Source of the DNA: DASCNA01 sp036011305
GTDB lineage: Bacteria; Verrucomicrobiota; Lentisphaeria; Victivallales; GWF2-38-69
NCBI GenBank assembly: GCA_036011305.1
Contig: DASCNA010000176.1
Coordinates: 8,416-72,415 of the forward strand
DNA length: 64,000 nucleotides
Direction of reading: 5' to 3'
Part shown: positions 17,210 to 27,317 of the stretch, piece by piece
How positions within the stretch are numbered: the first letter of the stretch is position 1
Layout of the letters: each line of letters opens with the position of its first letter
Translations under genes and position numbers: made by a program
Notes under the pieces: model-generated
Told to the model about the DNA's origin: nothing
Database searches by the model: none
What the model saw: only the letters and a program-made list of their open reading frames with translations

Positions 17210-18123
17210 TACACGAAACTGTATTTATCAACATTATCTTCAGTAACAAGGATACTTTTGACTTTATACATCGCAGGAGGAGCTGTATCGAAAAAAGTCG
17301 GGATCCCTCTATTCTGGACAGCTAAATATACTAAATAAACAGCATCACCAGCCATATACGGAGGGTAACTTGAAGTGGCTATGCAGGAACTCCTATCCGA
17401 TTTAATCAACCTAAGCATTTCACTGTTCCCGCCAATTCCTGTGATAAGTATTTTTTTATCTAACTCTGCCTCCTTTAAGGCATTATTTGCTCCAATTGCC
17501 ATAGAATCATTAAAACAGCACACAGCATCAAGACATTTGAATTCTCTTAAAAGTTTTTTCATAACCAGCTTGCTTTTTTCTGCTGAGAAATGTCCGGGTA
17601 TTATTGATAAAAGGTTAATTTCATTATGCTTTTTCAATTCCCTCACAAATGCCATTTCCATACTCATTGAATCTGATGTATCTGGAGAACCTGAAATAAA
17701 AGCAATATTACCACTATAGTTCAGCTTTTCTACTAGAAATTCTATCTGTGATTCAGCAATATAATCAATATCACCATCTATTCGGATAGTAAATTCATTT
17801 AAGGAAAACTGTCTGCTTACTGAAGCTACCGGAATTTCAGCAGATCTGATTTGTTCAGTAATAGTTGGGGGCAGCAGACTGTTGACAGGAATTATTACCA
17901 TTCCTTCAACTTTGTTCATTAATAGAGCTGTAATATCGTGAATTTGATCATTTAATGTATCGGAATCATATTTGATTAATAAGTCGCATTTATCTCCTAA
18001 AATCTTTGCAGCCTTAACAATGTACTCTTCACATGCAATCAGCCACGGATGATCAAGGTTAGGTAACACTACACCTAGTTTTACTTTCTTATCCTTTTCA
18101 TTAACGATAGAACACGCATGCAT
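17206..18123 (-). CDS. periplasmic-binding-protein-fold (Peripla_BP_4) sugar-binding protein without a signal peptide
   Basis: This 305-residue protein is of the ribose/galactose-binding fold shared by ABC binding proteins and LacI regulators. Landmarks are LGVVLPNLDHPW at the start, GMVIIPVNS, the FISGSPDT hinge, FNDSMAIGANNAL and ITGIGG. There is no helix-turn-helix and no recognisable signal peptide after the ATG. In frame and upstream of the ATG the codons read LKIKVIVGIEF, and with the following MHAC they resemble a short signal with a poor lipobox, but no normal start codon is there. No ABC permease or ATPase gene is nearby. It may be a decayed transport lipoprotein or a cytoplasmic sensor. 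Its 3' end overlaps the HTH-PAS gene by four bases, convergently. Confidence 0.7.
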   Translation of the reverse strand: MHACSIVNEKDKKVKLGVVLPNLDHPWLIACEEYIVKAAKILGDKCDLLIKYDSDTLNDQIHDITALLMNKVEGMVIIPVNSLLPPTITEQIRSAEIPVASVSRQFSLNEFTIRIDGDIDYIAESQIEFLVEKLNYSGNIAFISGSPDTSDSMSMEMAFVRELKKHNEINLLSIIPGHFSAEKSKLVMKKLLREFKCLDAVCCFNDSMAIGANNALKEAELDKKILITGIGGNSEMLRLIKSDRSSCIATSSYPPYMAGDAVYLVYLAVQNRGIPTFFDTAPPAMYKVKSILVTEDNVDKYSFVY

Positions 18124-18191
18124 AAATTCGATACCGACTATAACTTTTATCTTTAACTATATGTAATACTATAATTTAAATACTGAATATT

Positions 18192-19679
18192 TTAAAGAGT
18201 AACTCCGGATTTTAGTATAGCAATTTCTCTAAAATTATTTATTTCATTTCTAACTTTTTGTCCATCAGCTATTTTTACTATGAAATCAATAAACTCTACT
18301 AACAGGTTCTCCATATCTTTATCCTCAACCAGAGTTCCAGCATTAAAATCCATCCAGTTAGATTTTTTTGAATAAAGTTCACTGTTAGTAGAAATCTTAA
18401 CAGTCGGTACAAATGTACCGTACGGTGTTCCTCGTCCAGTAGTAAACAGAACCATATGGCATCCTGAAGCACCTAAAGCTGTAGCAGCAACCATATCGTT
18501 TCCTGGTCCGCTTAATAGATTAAGACCGTCCATTTTTAACATATCACCATAATTGATAACATCGATAACTTTTGAATTTCCTGCTTTCTGAGTGCATCCC
18601 AGTGATTTATCTTCAAGAGTCGTTATCCCCCCATTTTTATTCCCGGGAGACGGATTCTCATATATTACCTGATTATGGCTTTTGAAATAATTTTTAAAGT
18701 CATTAATAAGCTTAACTATTTTTTCGAAAGTTTCTCCATCTTTTGCTCTATTCATCAAAATAGTTTCGGCACCGAACATTTCAGGGACTTCTGTTAAAAC
18801 AGTTGTTCCGCCAAAATATGTTAAGTAGTCAGAAAAAGCACCTAAAAGAGGATTTCCTGTTATCCCAGACAATCCGTCAGACCCACCGCATTTTAAACCA
18901 ATTTTCAAATTAGAAATCGACATAGATTCACGCCTGTCGTTTTTTACAGTATCATAAATTTCTTTTAAGATTCCGGCTCCCTCTTCTACTTCATCCTCTA
19001 CATCCTGAATTATCAGAGTTCTTATCCTTTTCTTATCATAAGAGCCTAATGTTTTTATAAAATCGTTAATCTGATTATTTTCACATCCCAAACCAAGGAT
19101 CAATACACCTCCAGCATTAGGGTGAAGAGTTATATCACTAAGAATTTTTACAGTACTTTCGTGGTCATCGCCCATTTGAGAACAACCGTAATTATGTGGA
19201 AAAATATAAATTCCATCTATATCTTCTGTATTCGATTCACGTGTAAACTTCTGAATCATTTGATTCCCCATAGCATTTACACAACCAACGGTGGGTACAA
19301 TCCAGATTTCATTTCTGATCCCAACACTACCATTTTTCCTTTTATATACATTTATTTTTTTCTCCGGAATATTAATACTTACTTCGCTGTATTCTGGAGT
19401 AAAAGTATATTCTTTAATATCCCCCAGGCAAGTTGTAATATTATGTACGTGCACATGAGAGCCGGTTAAAATATTTTTAGTAGCAGCTCCTATCGGGAGA
19501 GAATATTTTATTATCCCTTCATCTTTGGATATATCTATAATAGCAACTTTATGCCCTTGAGGAATAAAATCCAGTAATTTAATTTTATGATCATCAACTT
19601 CAATCACACTCCCCTTATTCAGGTCTTTAAGAGCTATTACTACATTATCCATTGGAGTTATTTTTATATATTTCTTCAT
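18192..19679 (-). CDS. uxaA: altronate dehydratase
   Basis: This 495-residue protein has the two-part layout of UxaA: an N-terminal SAF domain (about 1-95, with GSHVHVHN) and the C-terminal dehydratase domain. Typical stretches are YGCSQMGDD, LGLGCENNQI, KCGGSDGLSGITGNP, MNRA and the FTTGRGTPYG region near residue 410. It removes water from D-altronate to give 2-keto-3-deoxygluconate in the Ashwell route for galacturonate. It is one base downstream of uxaB, with the ribosome-binding site AAGGT inside the end of uxaB, so the two form an operon. uxaC, kdgK and kdgA are not in the window. Confidence 0.93.
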   Translation of the reverse strand: MKKYIKITPMDNVVIALKDLNKGSVIEVDDHKIKLLDFIPQGHKVAIIDISKDEGIIKYSLPIGAATKNILTGSHVHVHNITTCLGDIKEYTFTPEYSEVSINIPEKKINVYKRKNGSVGIRNEIWIVPTVGCVNAMGNQMIQKFTRESNTEDIDGIYIFPHNYGCSQMGDDHESTVKILSDITLHPNAGGVLILGLGCENNQINDFIKTLGSYDKKRIRTLIIQDVEDEVEEGAGILKEIYDTVKNDRRESMSISNLKIGLKCGGSDGLSGITGNPLLGAFSDYLTYFGGTTVLTEVPEMFGAETILMNRAKDGETFEKIVKLINDFKNYFKSHNQVIYENPSPGNKNGGITTLEDKSLGCTQKAGNSKVIDVINYGDMLKMDGLNLLSGPGNDMVAATALGASGCHMVLFTTGRGTPYGTFVPTVKISTNSELYSKKSNWMDFNAGTLVEDKDMENLLVEFIDFIVKIADGQKVRNEINNFREIAILKSGVTL

Positions 19680-19680
19680 T

Positions 19681-21144
19681 TTACATAACCTTGTTTACGG
19701 CTTCTATTATTCCGTTTTTCAAAATATCAAAAATAGAGATTGTAACAAATTCATTCATACCAGCAAAATTATTCAAATCAACTCCCCAATGTTCTTTCAT
19801 TCCAAGAATATGCGTAGTTATTTTCTTTACTCCTTGTTTTGATCCGTCGAAATTATTCCATAAACCGTTATACATTTCTATAAACTCGGCATTATCTACA
19901 GGCTGGTATGTTTCACCATTTCTCACTCCTCTATAAAATACTATTAATGCTGCAAGAGAAAACAGAAGTTTTTTAGGTAAAACACCGTTATTCATTTCCA
20001 TATACTTAATAACAGAGGGGAGGATACGTGTTTTGTACTTGGTGGTTGAATTTAATGATATAGAAAAAAGTTCATGCCTGATGAAAGGATTTTTAAATCT
20101 AGTAATCACATCATTGGCAAATTCAACTAATTCGTTATGCGGAAGATTAACTGTCGGTACAATCTCTTCAAAAATAACGTCTCTTAGATATTTCCCTAAA
20201 ATATCATGTTCTACAGTTTCTCGTACTGTATCAATTCCATATAAATATCCAACTGGTACAATTGAAGTATGAGCTCCATTTAATATGCTCACTTTCCTCT
20301 GTTTATATGGTGTTATATCATCTACAAACAACACATTTAAACCTGCCTTATCTGCAGGAAAATCTTTTTGTATTTTTTTTGTTTTATCCTCAAGAACCCA
20401 TAAATGATAAATTTCCCCCTGCACTAAACAATTGTCTATATAGCCAAGTTTTTTATATATTCTATCAGCATTGCCTTTTGGAAAACCAGGTACAATCCTG
20501 TCCACAAGAGTATTTGTAAATAAACAGCTATTATCAACCCAGTCCTTGAAGCCTGTACCTAATTTCCATAAATCTATATACTTTAAAATAAATTCCTTCA
20601 GCTTACTTCCGTTATTATCAATAAGTTCACATGGAATAATGATTAAGCCTTTTGATTTATTTCCATTGAAAAACGTAAATCTTTTATATAATAAAGCTGT
20701 TAATTTTCCAGGAAAAGAAGTTTGAGGTTTACTATACAATTTATCTTCTGCATTATAGCTGATACCCGCTTCTGTAGTATTGGAAATAATATATCTTAAA
20801 TCTTTACCACAGACTAAGTCCATATATTCCTCATAATCACTGTAAGTATTAATGCACTTTTCGATAACATCAATCACTTCAGTACTTTCTACAGGTTTAT
20901 TATTTTTGATGCCATTAAGCTGTAAAGTATATAGGTTATCCTGTGCATTTAATCTGTCAATATTACCATTTTCAATCGGCTGAACAATTACAACTGAACT
21001 GTCAAAATCTATTTTATTATTCATCTGCTGAATTATCCAATCAACAAAAGCTCTTAAAAAATTACCTTCTCCAAACTGAAGAACTTTAGGTGTATATTTT
21101 TTCTTTTTTACTGATACTGCATTCAAAGTTGGTAATTCCTTCAT
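19681..21144 (-). CDS. uxaB: tagaturonate reductase (altronate oxidoreductase)
   Basis: This 487-residue member of the mannitol dehydrogenase family has FGEGNFLRAFVDW at the nucleotide-binding start, a central SNTTEAGI segment, and the catalytic-region motif SILNGAHTSIVPVGYL. It reduces D-tagaturonate to D-altronate with NADH, the step before UxaA. FGEGNFLRAFVDW and the NGAHT motif separate it from fructuronate reductase and mannitol dehydrogenase. It is the first gene of the uxaBA pair. The nearby binding-fold protein and HTH-PAS regulator may belong to the same hexuronate unit, but nothing in the sequence proves this. Confidence 0.92.
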   Translation of the reverse strand: MKELPTLNAVSVKKKKYTPKVLQFGEGNFLRAFVDWIIQQMNNKIDFDSSVVIVQPIENGNIDRLNAQDNLYTLQLNGIKNNKPVESTEVIDVIEKCINTYSDYEEYMDLVCGKDLRYIISNTTEAGISYNAEDKLYSKPQTSFPGKLTALLYKRFTFFNGNKSKGLIIIPCELIDNNGSKLKEFILKYIDLWKLGTGFKDWVDNSCLFTNTLVDRIVPGFPKGNADRIYKKLGYIDNCLVQGEIYHLWVLEDKTKKIQKDFPADKAGLNVLFVDDITPYKQRKVSILNGAHTSIVPVGYLYGIDTVRETVEHDILGKYLRDVIFEEIVPTVNLPHNELVEFANDVITRFKNPFIRHELFSISLNSTTKYKTRILPSVIKYMEMNNGVLPKKLLFSLAALIVFYRGVRNGETYQPVDNAEFIEMYNGLWNNFDGSKQGVKKITTHILGMKEHWGVDLNNFAGMNEFVTISIFDILKNGIIEAVNKVM

Positions 21145-21269
21145 AATATTTTCCCATATCTCAATTAATAATTAACAACTAACAATTAATGATTATTCAA
21201 TTTAATGTATAAAGAAGAGACGGCTTTTCATTTGAAATTAGATAATAATACTCTTACAGTTAAGAGATT

Positions 21270-21995
21270 ATGGATGCGAGTATTATATGTTTAATATTGA
21301 GTATTATTTTTTTAGGATCAATAGTCAGATCGACTTTCGGTTTTGGTAATGCATTAATTACGATGCCGTTAATGAGTCTCATTATCGGACTGCAGACTGC
21401 TGCCCCTATTTCGGCATTAATTTCTACTACAATTGCACTGGTAATTCTGATAAACAGTTGGCAGTTTGTAAATTTGAAAAGTGTCTGGAGGCTTGTAGTA
21501 TCTTCTGCAGTAGGAATACCTGTAGGCATATTTATTTTGACAACAATGAATAATAAAATCCTTGTAATTATCCTAGCTATATTTCTGATTTTATTTAGTC
21601 TCTACAGATTGCTTGTAACAAAAACTATTAAAATTAAAAGCAATAAACCTGCATATTTATTTGGTTTACTGGCAGGTGTTTTCGGCGGAGCATATAATAT
21701 AAACGGACCATTTATTGTGGTATATTCAACCCTAAAAAACTGGTCTCCTGTAGAATTCAGGGCTACACTGCAAGGATATTTTTTTCTGGCAAACCTTCTT
21801 ATCATTTTTATGCAGGGGGCAAGCGGCCTGTGGACAGGAAAAGTATTTCTGATTTATTTACTGGCACTACCAGTTGTAGGTATCGCCATATATATCGGAG
21901 GAAAATTCACTCTACTCATACCAAAAGGAAAATTTGATAAAGTCATTTATATATTCTTAATATTGATCGGACTGTTTTTATTAATACAAAATTGA
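21270..21995 (+). CDS. TauE/SafE-family membrane permease
   Basis: This 241-residue protein has about eight predicted membrane spans in two repeated halves, each beginning with a GxxxGxFGGAYNxNGP-like or GxxRSTFGFGNAL motif, which is characteristic of the TauE/SafE (DUF81) permeases. These export sulfite, sulfoacetate or related organic anions, but substrates vary widely. It stands alone between uxaB (divergent) and the QueG-like gene (convergent, eight bases away), so context does not suggest a substrate. A weak TAAGAG precedes the ATG. Confidence 0.85.
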   Translation: MDASIICLILSIIFLGSIVRSTFGFGNALITMPLMSLIIGLQTAAPISALISTTIALVILINSWQFVNLKSVWRLVVSSAVGIPVGIFILTTMNNKILVIILAIFLILFSLYRLLVTKTIKIKSNKPAYLFGLLAGVFGGAYNINGPFIVVYSTLKNWSPVEFRATLQGYFFLANLLIIFMQGASGLWTGKVFLIYLLALPVVGIAIYIGGKFTLLIPKGKFDKVIYIFLILIGLFLLIQN

Positions 21996-22003
21996 GAATA
22001 CTT

Positions 22004-22711
22004 TTAATCGACGTCCCGATTAATATATTTTGCAGTGTATGGACAATTTGCAATACATATTCCACATATTGCTTTATTGATATCCTTACTAACAAAATTA
22101 TTTATAGTTTTACGGCATAATCGAGCATTATAAAACTCATCCAAGTTAATATCCTGATACCAATTTTTTCCCATTATAGCATTTCCTGGGCAAACATTTT
22201 TACATTTCATGCAATTCCCACACTTTACTTCAGTTATCGGATCGTCGTATTCAAATACAGCATTTGTAAATACAGATCCCAGTCTTACAGCAGAACCATA
22301 TTTTTCTGTTATAAGCAAAGCATTCTTACCTATCCACCCCAAGCCTGATAAAGTAGCTAATGTCTTGTGTGGAATATTAACTTTAAAATTATCTAAATCT
22401 GACATTCTTACAGTCGCTCCGGGCATATCAGCCAGATACCCTAGATGTGTTAAATAATCACTCGTTAAGCATGTCAGATTATCAAGTAAAAAATTTACTC
22501 TAGAATATTCCTCGCAGTAATGTGCAGTTGGCCCATTGCCTGTTTCTGCGATAATTTCAGGTTTCAATTTTACTAATATCGATATTCCTGAAGCATAATT
22601 AGTATCCAAACCTAAAAGATAATTTAGGCTTGCAAAACCTACTGATGTTGCCCCAGATTCTATTAACAGCTCCTTAAGTTTAGACTGTTTTTCTTTTTCA
22701 ATAGTTATCAT
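22004..22711 (-). CDS. short QueG-like protein with double [4Fe-4S] domain
   Basis: This 235-residue protein resembles the C-terminal two thirds of epoxyqueuosine reductase. SGLGWIGKNALLI matches the conserved SGLGWIGKN cobalamin-region segment, and two ferredoxin-like cluster motifs follow (CGNCMKCKNVCP and CGICIANCPY). QueG is usually about 350 residues and carries further N-terminal cobalamin-binding sequence. This protein is shorter and is probably one of the anaerobe paralogues of unknown substrate rather than QueG itself. It stands alone, converging on the TauE/SafE gene. Confidence 0.75.
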   Translation of the reverse strand: MITIEKEKQSKLKELLIESGATSVGFASLNYLLGLDTNYASGISILVKLKPEIIAETGNGPTAHYCEEYSRVNFLLDNLTCLTSDYLTHLGYLADMPGATVRMSDLDNFKVNIPHKTLATLSGLGWIGKNALLITEKYGSAVRLGSVFTNAVFEYDDPITEVKCGNCMKCKNVCPGNAIMGKNWYQDINLDEFYNARLCRKTINNFVSKDINKAICGICIANCPYTAKYINRDVD

Positions 22712-22869
22712 AAAATATTTTATATTTAAGAGTTTTATCCTTCTGGCAAATCAAATATACTTATAACATATCACAAATATAGAAATCTACTTTTATTTAT
22801 CATTTAATCTAATATTTTATATAATTGAACTGTTCATTTATTTTACATAATTTGCCTAAGGAGGCTGAA

Positions 22870-24312
22870 ATGAAAAAAGCCAGAATTATTGCGACATTAG
22901 GACCTGCTTCAAATAAACTTTCCATCATTGAAAGCATGGCAAAAGCCGGCATGAATGTATGTCGTTTAAATTTTTCTTTCGGAACGAAAGAAGAGCATCT
23001 TGAGATGATAGCAAAGATACGTCAGGCTAGTAAAAATATTGGAAAATCACTTGCCATTATGCAGTGTCTACAAGGTCCAAAAATAAGAATAGGTAAACTT
23101 AAGAATCCTGTAACTGTAAAAAAAGGACAGGAAATTATTTTATCTGGAAACAGAAATCATGACTGCGAGTTTACTTTCCCTACTACTTACAGCCAAATAG
23201 CATCAGATACAGAACCCGGGAAAAAAATTCTTATAGCAGACGGAAGAGTGATATTAAAAGTTATTGAATCCTATCCTGACAAAAAAGAAGTAAAATGTAA
23301 AGTTATTGAAGGAGGAACAATACTAACAGGCAAAGGCATCAATCTTCCGTATACTAAGATTTCACTTCCTACTTTAACAGAAAAAGACATTGAAGATGCT
23401 AAATTCGGAGCAAAAGCAAAAGTCGATTATATATCATTTTCTTTTGTGAGAAAAGGATCAGATATTGTTCAGTTGAGAAAACTGCTTGATAATAATGGTG
23501 GAAAACAGATACCTATAATTGCCAAGATAGAAAAACCTGAAGCTGTTGAAAATATCGATGAAATTATTAAAGAGTCAAATGGTATAATGATTGCGAGAGG
23601 AGACCTGGCAGACGAACTGTCATTTGCAAAAGTCCCTATTGTGCAGAAAGAAATAATTAAAAAAGCAAATAAAAAAGGGAAAATAACAATTATCGCCACT
23701 GAAATGTTAAGCTCTATGGTAGATAATCAACTACCTACACGTGCAGAGGTTAGCGATGTTGCAAATGGTATTTTTGACGGATCAGATGTTGTTATGCTAT
23801 CAAATGAAACAGCCATGGGAGAATTTCCTGTATTAGCCGTTAAAACGATGTCTGATATAGTAATAGAAGCAGAAAATGCATTTATAGATGAACCATTCTA
23901 TAATGATTTGGAATTACCTGATGTACATAAACTGAATGAAGCATTGTGTTCTGCTGCTGCACATTTATCTTATGACCTTAATAATGATGCTATAGCAATA
24001 TTTACAAGATCAGGATTAACTGCACAGATATTGTCTAAATATAGACCGGACTGTACTATTTTCGCAGCTACAAACAGGAAAAGAACTTATTATAAACTTG
24101 CATTCTCTCACGGTATTTTTCCTATTTTGCTTGAAGATAAAATCTTTAAAAATGAAAAAGCAAATGCCAAAGCCATACCAGTATTGATTAATCAGCTTAC
24201 AGAAAGAAGGCTAATTAATAAATCTAGAAATCTTATAGTTATTGCAGGTGATTTTTCTGAAGGAAGATGGAAAATAAATACTATAAAAGTTATGAAACTG
24301 CAATACTCTTAG
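22870..24312 (+). CDS. pyk: pyruvate kinase
   Basis: This protein of about 480 residues has all main pyruvate kinase blocks: IIATLGPAS, RLNFSFGT, QGPKIRIG, the B domain, FSFVRKGSDI, AKIEKPEA, IARGDLADE and ETAMGEFPV, with a C-terminal allosteric domain ending near the GTVIVI-like strand. It makes pyruvate and ATP from phosphoenolpyruvate. Two motif changes stand out: Phe replaces the usual His in RLNFSHGT, and ADE follows the catalytic GDL where most enzymes have GVE. The start at 22870 is chosen for the strong AAGGAGG six bases upstream. The reading frame is open to 22825 but has no such site. Confidence 0.93.
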   Translation: MKKARIIATLGPASNKLSIIESMAKAGMNVCRLNFSFGTKEEHLEMIAKIRQASKNIGKSLAIMQCLQGPKIRIGKLKNPVTVKKGQEIILSGNRNHDCEFTFPTTYSQIASDTEPGKKILIADGRVILKVIESYPDKKEVKCKVIEGGTILTGKGINLPYTKISLPTLTEKDIEDAKFGAKAKVDYISFSFVRKGSDIVQLRKLLDNNGGKQIPIIAKIEKPEAVENIDEIIKESNGIMIARGDLADELSFAKVPIVQKEIIKKANKKGKITIIATEMLSSMVDNQLPTRAEVSDVANGIFDGSDVVMLSNETAMGEFPVLAVKTMSDIVIEAENAFIDEPFYNDLELPDVHKLNEALCSAAAHLSYDLNNDAIAIFTRSGLTAQILSKYRPDCTIFAATNRKRTYYKLAFSHGIFPILLEDKIFKNEKANAKAIPVLINQLTERRLINKSRNLIVIAGDFSEGRWKINTIKVMKLQYS

Positions 24313-24398
24313 TTTCAAATTTTAGGTTTTGTTATTAGGAGTACAAGCTTTAGATATATCCCGTTAAAAGCAAGATTTTGATTGGTGAAAAAATAGCA

Positions 24399-27317
24399 AT
24401 GTCATTAACAACAAAATTTCTAGGATGGAAGAAACCGTTGCTATATACTGCTGTTGAAAAGTTACTCAACAACAGCAGTACAGGTTTGATTGATTTGAGC
24501 AATATTATGGTTGTCACTCCAACCACCAACTCTGCTCAAAAATACAGATATTATCTGGCTAAGCAATTGGCTGAAAAAAATACGGGGTTAGTGCCGCCCA
24601 AAATAGTGACACCTGAATACTTTATTACTGGTAGCTGCCCACAGGAAAATAAGGCAAGTTATTCAGAAAGTCTACTTGCCTGGCTGACAGTATTTGAAAA
24701 TTATAATATGGAAAAACTGGACAGCTTATTTCCAAATCTGCCTGATAAGAAAAACAGATTCACTTGGAATCTCAATGTAATAAAAAGCATAATAAGTTTA
24801 ACAAATACCATAGCAGAAGCAGGTCATACAATAAACAGTATTGTCAGTAACTGTCAGGAAGAAATAGCTGATGATTTAGACAGGTGGAATGACCTTTTTA
24901 AACTTGAAAATGAGTATTTTAAAATACTTAACATTTACGGTTTGACGGATCCTAATTCTAGTAAAATATTTTCAACAAACACACCGGTTATGCCAGAAAG
25001 AATATGCAAAATAATTCTAATAGGAATAATTGATCCTTTACCTATAGTAACAAATTCATGGGAAAAATTATCTGAACAGATACCAATAGAAATCTGGATT
25101 CACGCACCAGCATCAGAAAGTAACAGTTTTGATAAATGGGGCAGACCTGCAGAGATATGCTGGAAAAATAGAAAAATAGATATAGCTAACTTTGAAAACA
25201 TTGTTCATATTACATCTCCTGAGAATATGCAGTATAAACTTGCTGATATACTATCAAATTTAACAGACAAAGACTCAAACTGTGTTGATTTGAACAGAAC
25301 ATCAATATTCACAGCAAACAATAATCTGATCCCTTATATAAGAAACTTTTTTTCAAAATACAATGTCACAACATCAGATCCTGCTGGTTCCGAATTTACT
25401 ATATCTAAACTGTATATTCTCCTGAACAACCTATATAAATTTCTATCAAACAAGAACTACCAGAATTTTTCAAATCTTTTAAGAAATCCTGATATATTAA
25501 ACTACTTCAGATATAGTGATGATAGTTTCAATATAGCTATTCTACTGACCAGCTTAGATCAAGTGCAAAATAAATATCTTCCTGAGACATTTGATGATAT
25601 AAATTCAATTATTATTTCTGAATCTAAAAACAGCAGTAAATACAGAATTAACATAGACTTCATTCAAACCGTATACAATCATTTTCTTTGCTTTATAAAG
25701 AGAGCAAAGATTAAATCACTGCATGATTTTCTGAATTATTTTTTAGAAGAAATTTATTCAGGGAAATCTTTTCTGAGTAATAACTTAAACGACAGCCAAT
25801 TTATCGATACACTTTCGACATTTAAAACAATATTAAATGAATTTAATGAATCACGAATTAAAATTAATCATTTATCAATTACAAAACAGTTTAATATTCT
25901 TCTAAACATCTTAGCAAAAGAAAAAATATATCCTGACAGCAAACTGGATAACAGCATTGAAATTCATGGCTGGCTTGAGACTCAATGGGGCAGTTCTGAC
26001 AATATAATTCTTACAGGAGTAAATGAAAAATATCTTCCAGGAGGCATTCAGTCAGATGTTTTCCTGCCAGATTCCTTAAAACATAAGCTCGGTATCAGAA
26101 ATATTGATACCAGATTTTGTAGAGATTCATATCTTTTAACCGCTCTACTAAAATCCCATAACCAGGAAAAAATACATTTCGTAGTTAATAATGTTGATAC
26201 TTCAGGAGAACCGTTAAAACCATCACGTTTGCTGTTTTTAACTGAAGGAGACAATCTGATATCAAGGTTGGATAGATTGTTTTTCCATATTGATGATAAA
26301 AATAACAATAACTCAATAAATGATTATTCTCCATCCTTCACACTCAAACCCACCAAGAAAAATATTGAACCTATTTTAAATGCGACTGATTTCCGTAATT
26401 ACCTATCAAGTCCTTTCATCTTCTATCTCAAAAAAGCATTAAGAATGGAAAAAATAGATGATAGGCAAAGTGATATTGATCCTAGATATTTTGGTGAAAT
26501 ATGTCATGCAATATTGCAAAAATTCTCAGAAAAAATAGATATAAATAAAATAAATTCACTGAGTAATCTACAAAATATACTTAAAAAAATCACTAAAAAG
26601 GAAATTATAATTAGATATGGTAAAAATCTTTCACTACCATCAATTATATCTGCTGCCAGCATAGAACAGAGAATCGTAAAATCGGCTGAACAGATATTGG
26701 AGGATTACAGAACAGGATGGCGAACCATTGAAGTTGAAAAAACTTTCTCTTTAATCATCGATAATAATTTTATTTATAGATGGTCCGATTTTCCTATCGA
26801 ATTAAAGGAACCTTATGTAATAAAAGGAAAAATAGACAGAATAGATAAAAATATTAAAACAGGTAAAATTAGGATAATAGATTATAAGACAAGCGAAAAG
26901 GCTAAGCAACCTGATAAGGTTCACTATAAATCTCCCCAAAATTATGATAAATTTCCCGTATATGCAAGATTTTCACTGGATGATAAATCATATTGCTGGC
27001 TAGATCTACAATTGCCTATCTATTATTTAATGTTGAAAAATTCTGAAATAAATATCGATGGAAATCTATCTTGCTCGTATTTTAATTTACCTAAAACAAT
27101 TTCAGAAACCGGAATAATATCCTGGAATGATATTAATAACTTTATTCCATCTGCTTGTAAAGCTATTGCTGATATCATTATAAATATAGAGAAAAATATT
27201 TTTTGGCCGACTTACAACCTGACAGGATTTAATGATATTTTCAATGAATTCTTATTCAATTCACCAGATAAAACAATAGATGTAACTTATATGAAAAACC
27301 TGTATAGCAATGAATGA
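24399..27317 (+). CDS. addB: AddB/RexB-like nuclease subunit, PD-(D/E)xK at the C-terminus
   Basis: This protein of 972 residues has an N-terminal UvrD-like helicase fold without a Walker A motif. VVTPTTNSAQKYRYYLA fills the place of motif I. A C-terminal PD-(D/E)xK nuclease shows a GEICHAILQKF helix and the DYKTSEK active-site strand at about residue 828. This is the AddB/RexB pattern. With the next gene it should form a two-subunit helicase-nuclease for double-strand-break repair and foreign-DNA degradation. The iron-sulfur cysteines of Bacillus AddB are not evident, so it is closer to the RexB-like or a divergent type. ATG 24399 with GGTGA upstream is preferred to TTG 24378. It overlaps the AddA-like gene by eight bases. 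Confidence 0.8.
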   Translation: MSLTTKFLGWKKPLLYTAVEKLLNNSSTGLIDLSNIMVVTPTTNSAQKYRYYLAKQLAEKNTGLVPPKIVTPEYFITGSCPQENKASYSESLLAWLTVFENYNMEKLDSLFPNLPDKKNRFTWNLNVIKSIISLTNTIAEAGHTINSIVSNCQEEIADDLDRWNDLFKLENEYFKILNIYGLTDPNSSKIFSTNTPVMPERICKIILIGIIDPLPIVTNSWEKLSEQIPIEIWIHAPASESNSFDKWGRPAEICWKNRKIDIANFENIVHITSPENMQYKLADILSNLTDKDSNCVDLNRTSIFTANNNLIPYIRNFFSKYNVTTSDPAGSEFTISKLYILLNNLYKFLSNKNYQNFSNLLRNPDILNYFRYSDDSFNIAILLTSLDQVQNKYLPETFDDINSIIISESKNSSKYRINIDFIQTVYNHFLCFIKRAKIKSLHDFLNYFLEEIYSGKSFLSNNLNDSQFIDTLSTFKTILNEFNESRIKINHLSITKQFNILLNILAKEKIYPDSKLDNSIEIHGWLETQWGSSDNIILTGVNEKYLPGGIQSDVFLPDSLKHKLGIRNIDTRFCRDSYLLTALLKSHNQEKIHFVVNNVDTSGEPLKPSRLLFLTEGDNLISRLDRLFFHIDDKNNNNSINDYSPSFTLKPTKKNIEPILNATDFRNYLSSPFIFYLKKALRMEKIDDRQSDIDPRYFGEICHAILQKFSEKIDINKINSLSNLQNILKKITKKEIIIRYGKNLSLPSIISAASIEQRIVKSAEQILEDYRTGWRTIEVEKTFSLIIDNNFIYRWSDFPIELKEPYVIKGKIDRIDKNIKTGKIRIIDYKTSEKAKQPDKVHYKSPQNYDKFPVYARFSLDDKSYCWLDLQLPIYYLMLKNSEINIDGNLSCSYFNLPKTISETGIISWNDINNFIPSACKAIADIIINIEKNIFWPTYNLTGFNDIFNEFLFNSPDKTIDVTYMKNLYSNE

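Noticed and set aside
22004..22711. Epoxyqueuosine reductase QueG itself
   Set aside because: The protein is about 120 residues shorter than QueG and lacks the N-terminal part. Only a QueG-like label is supported.
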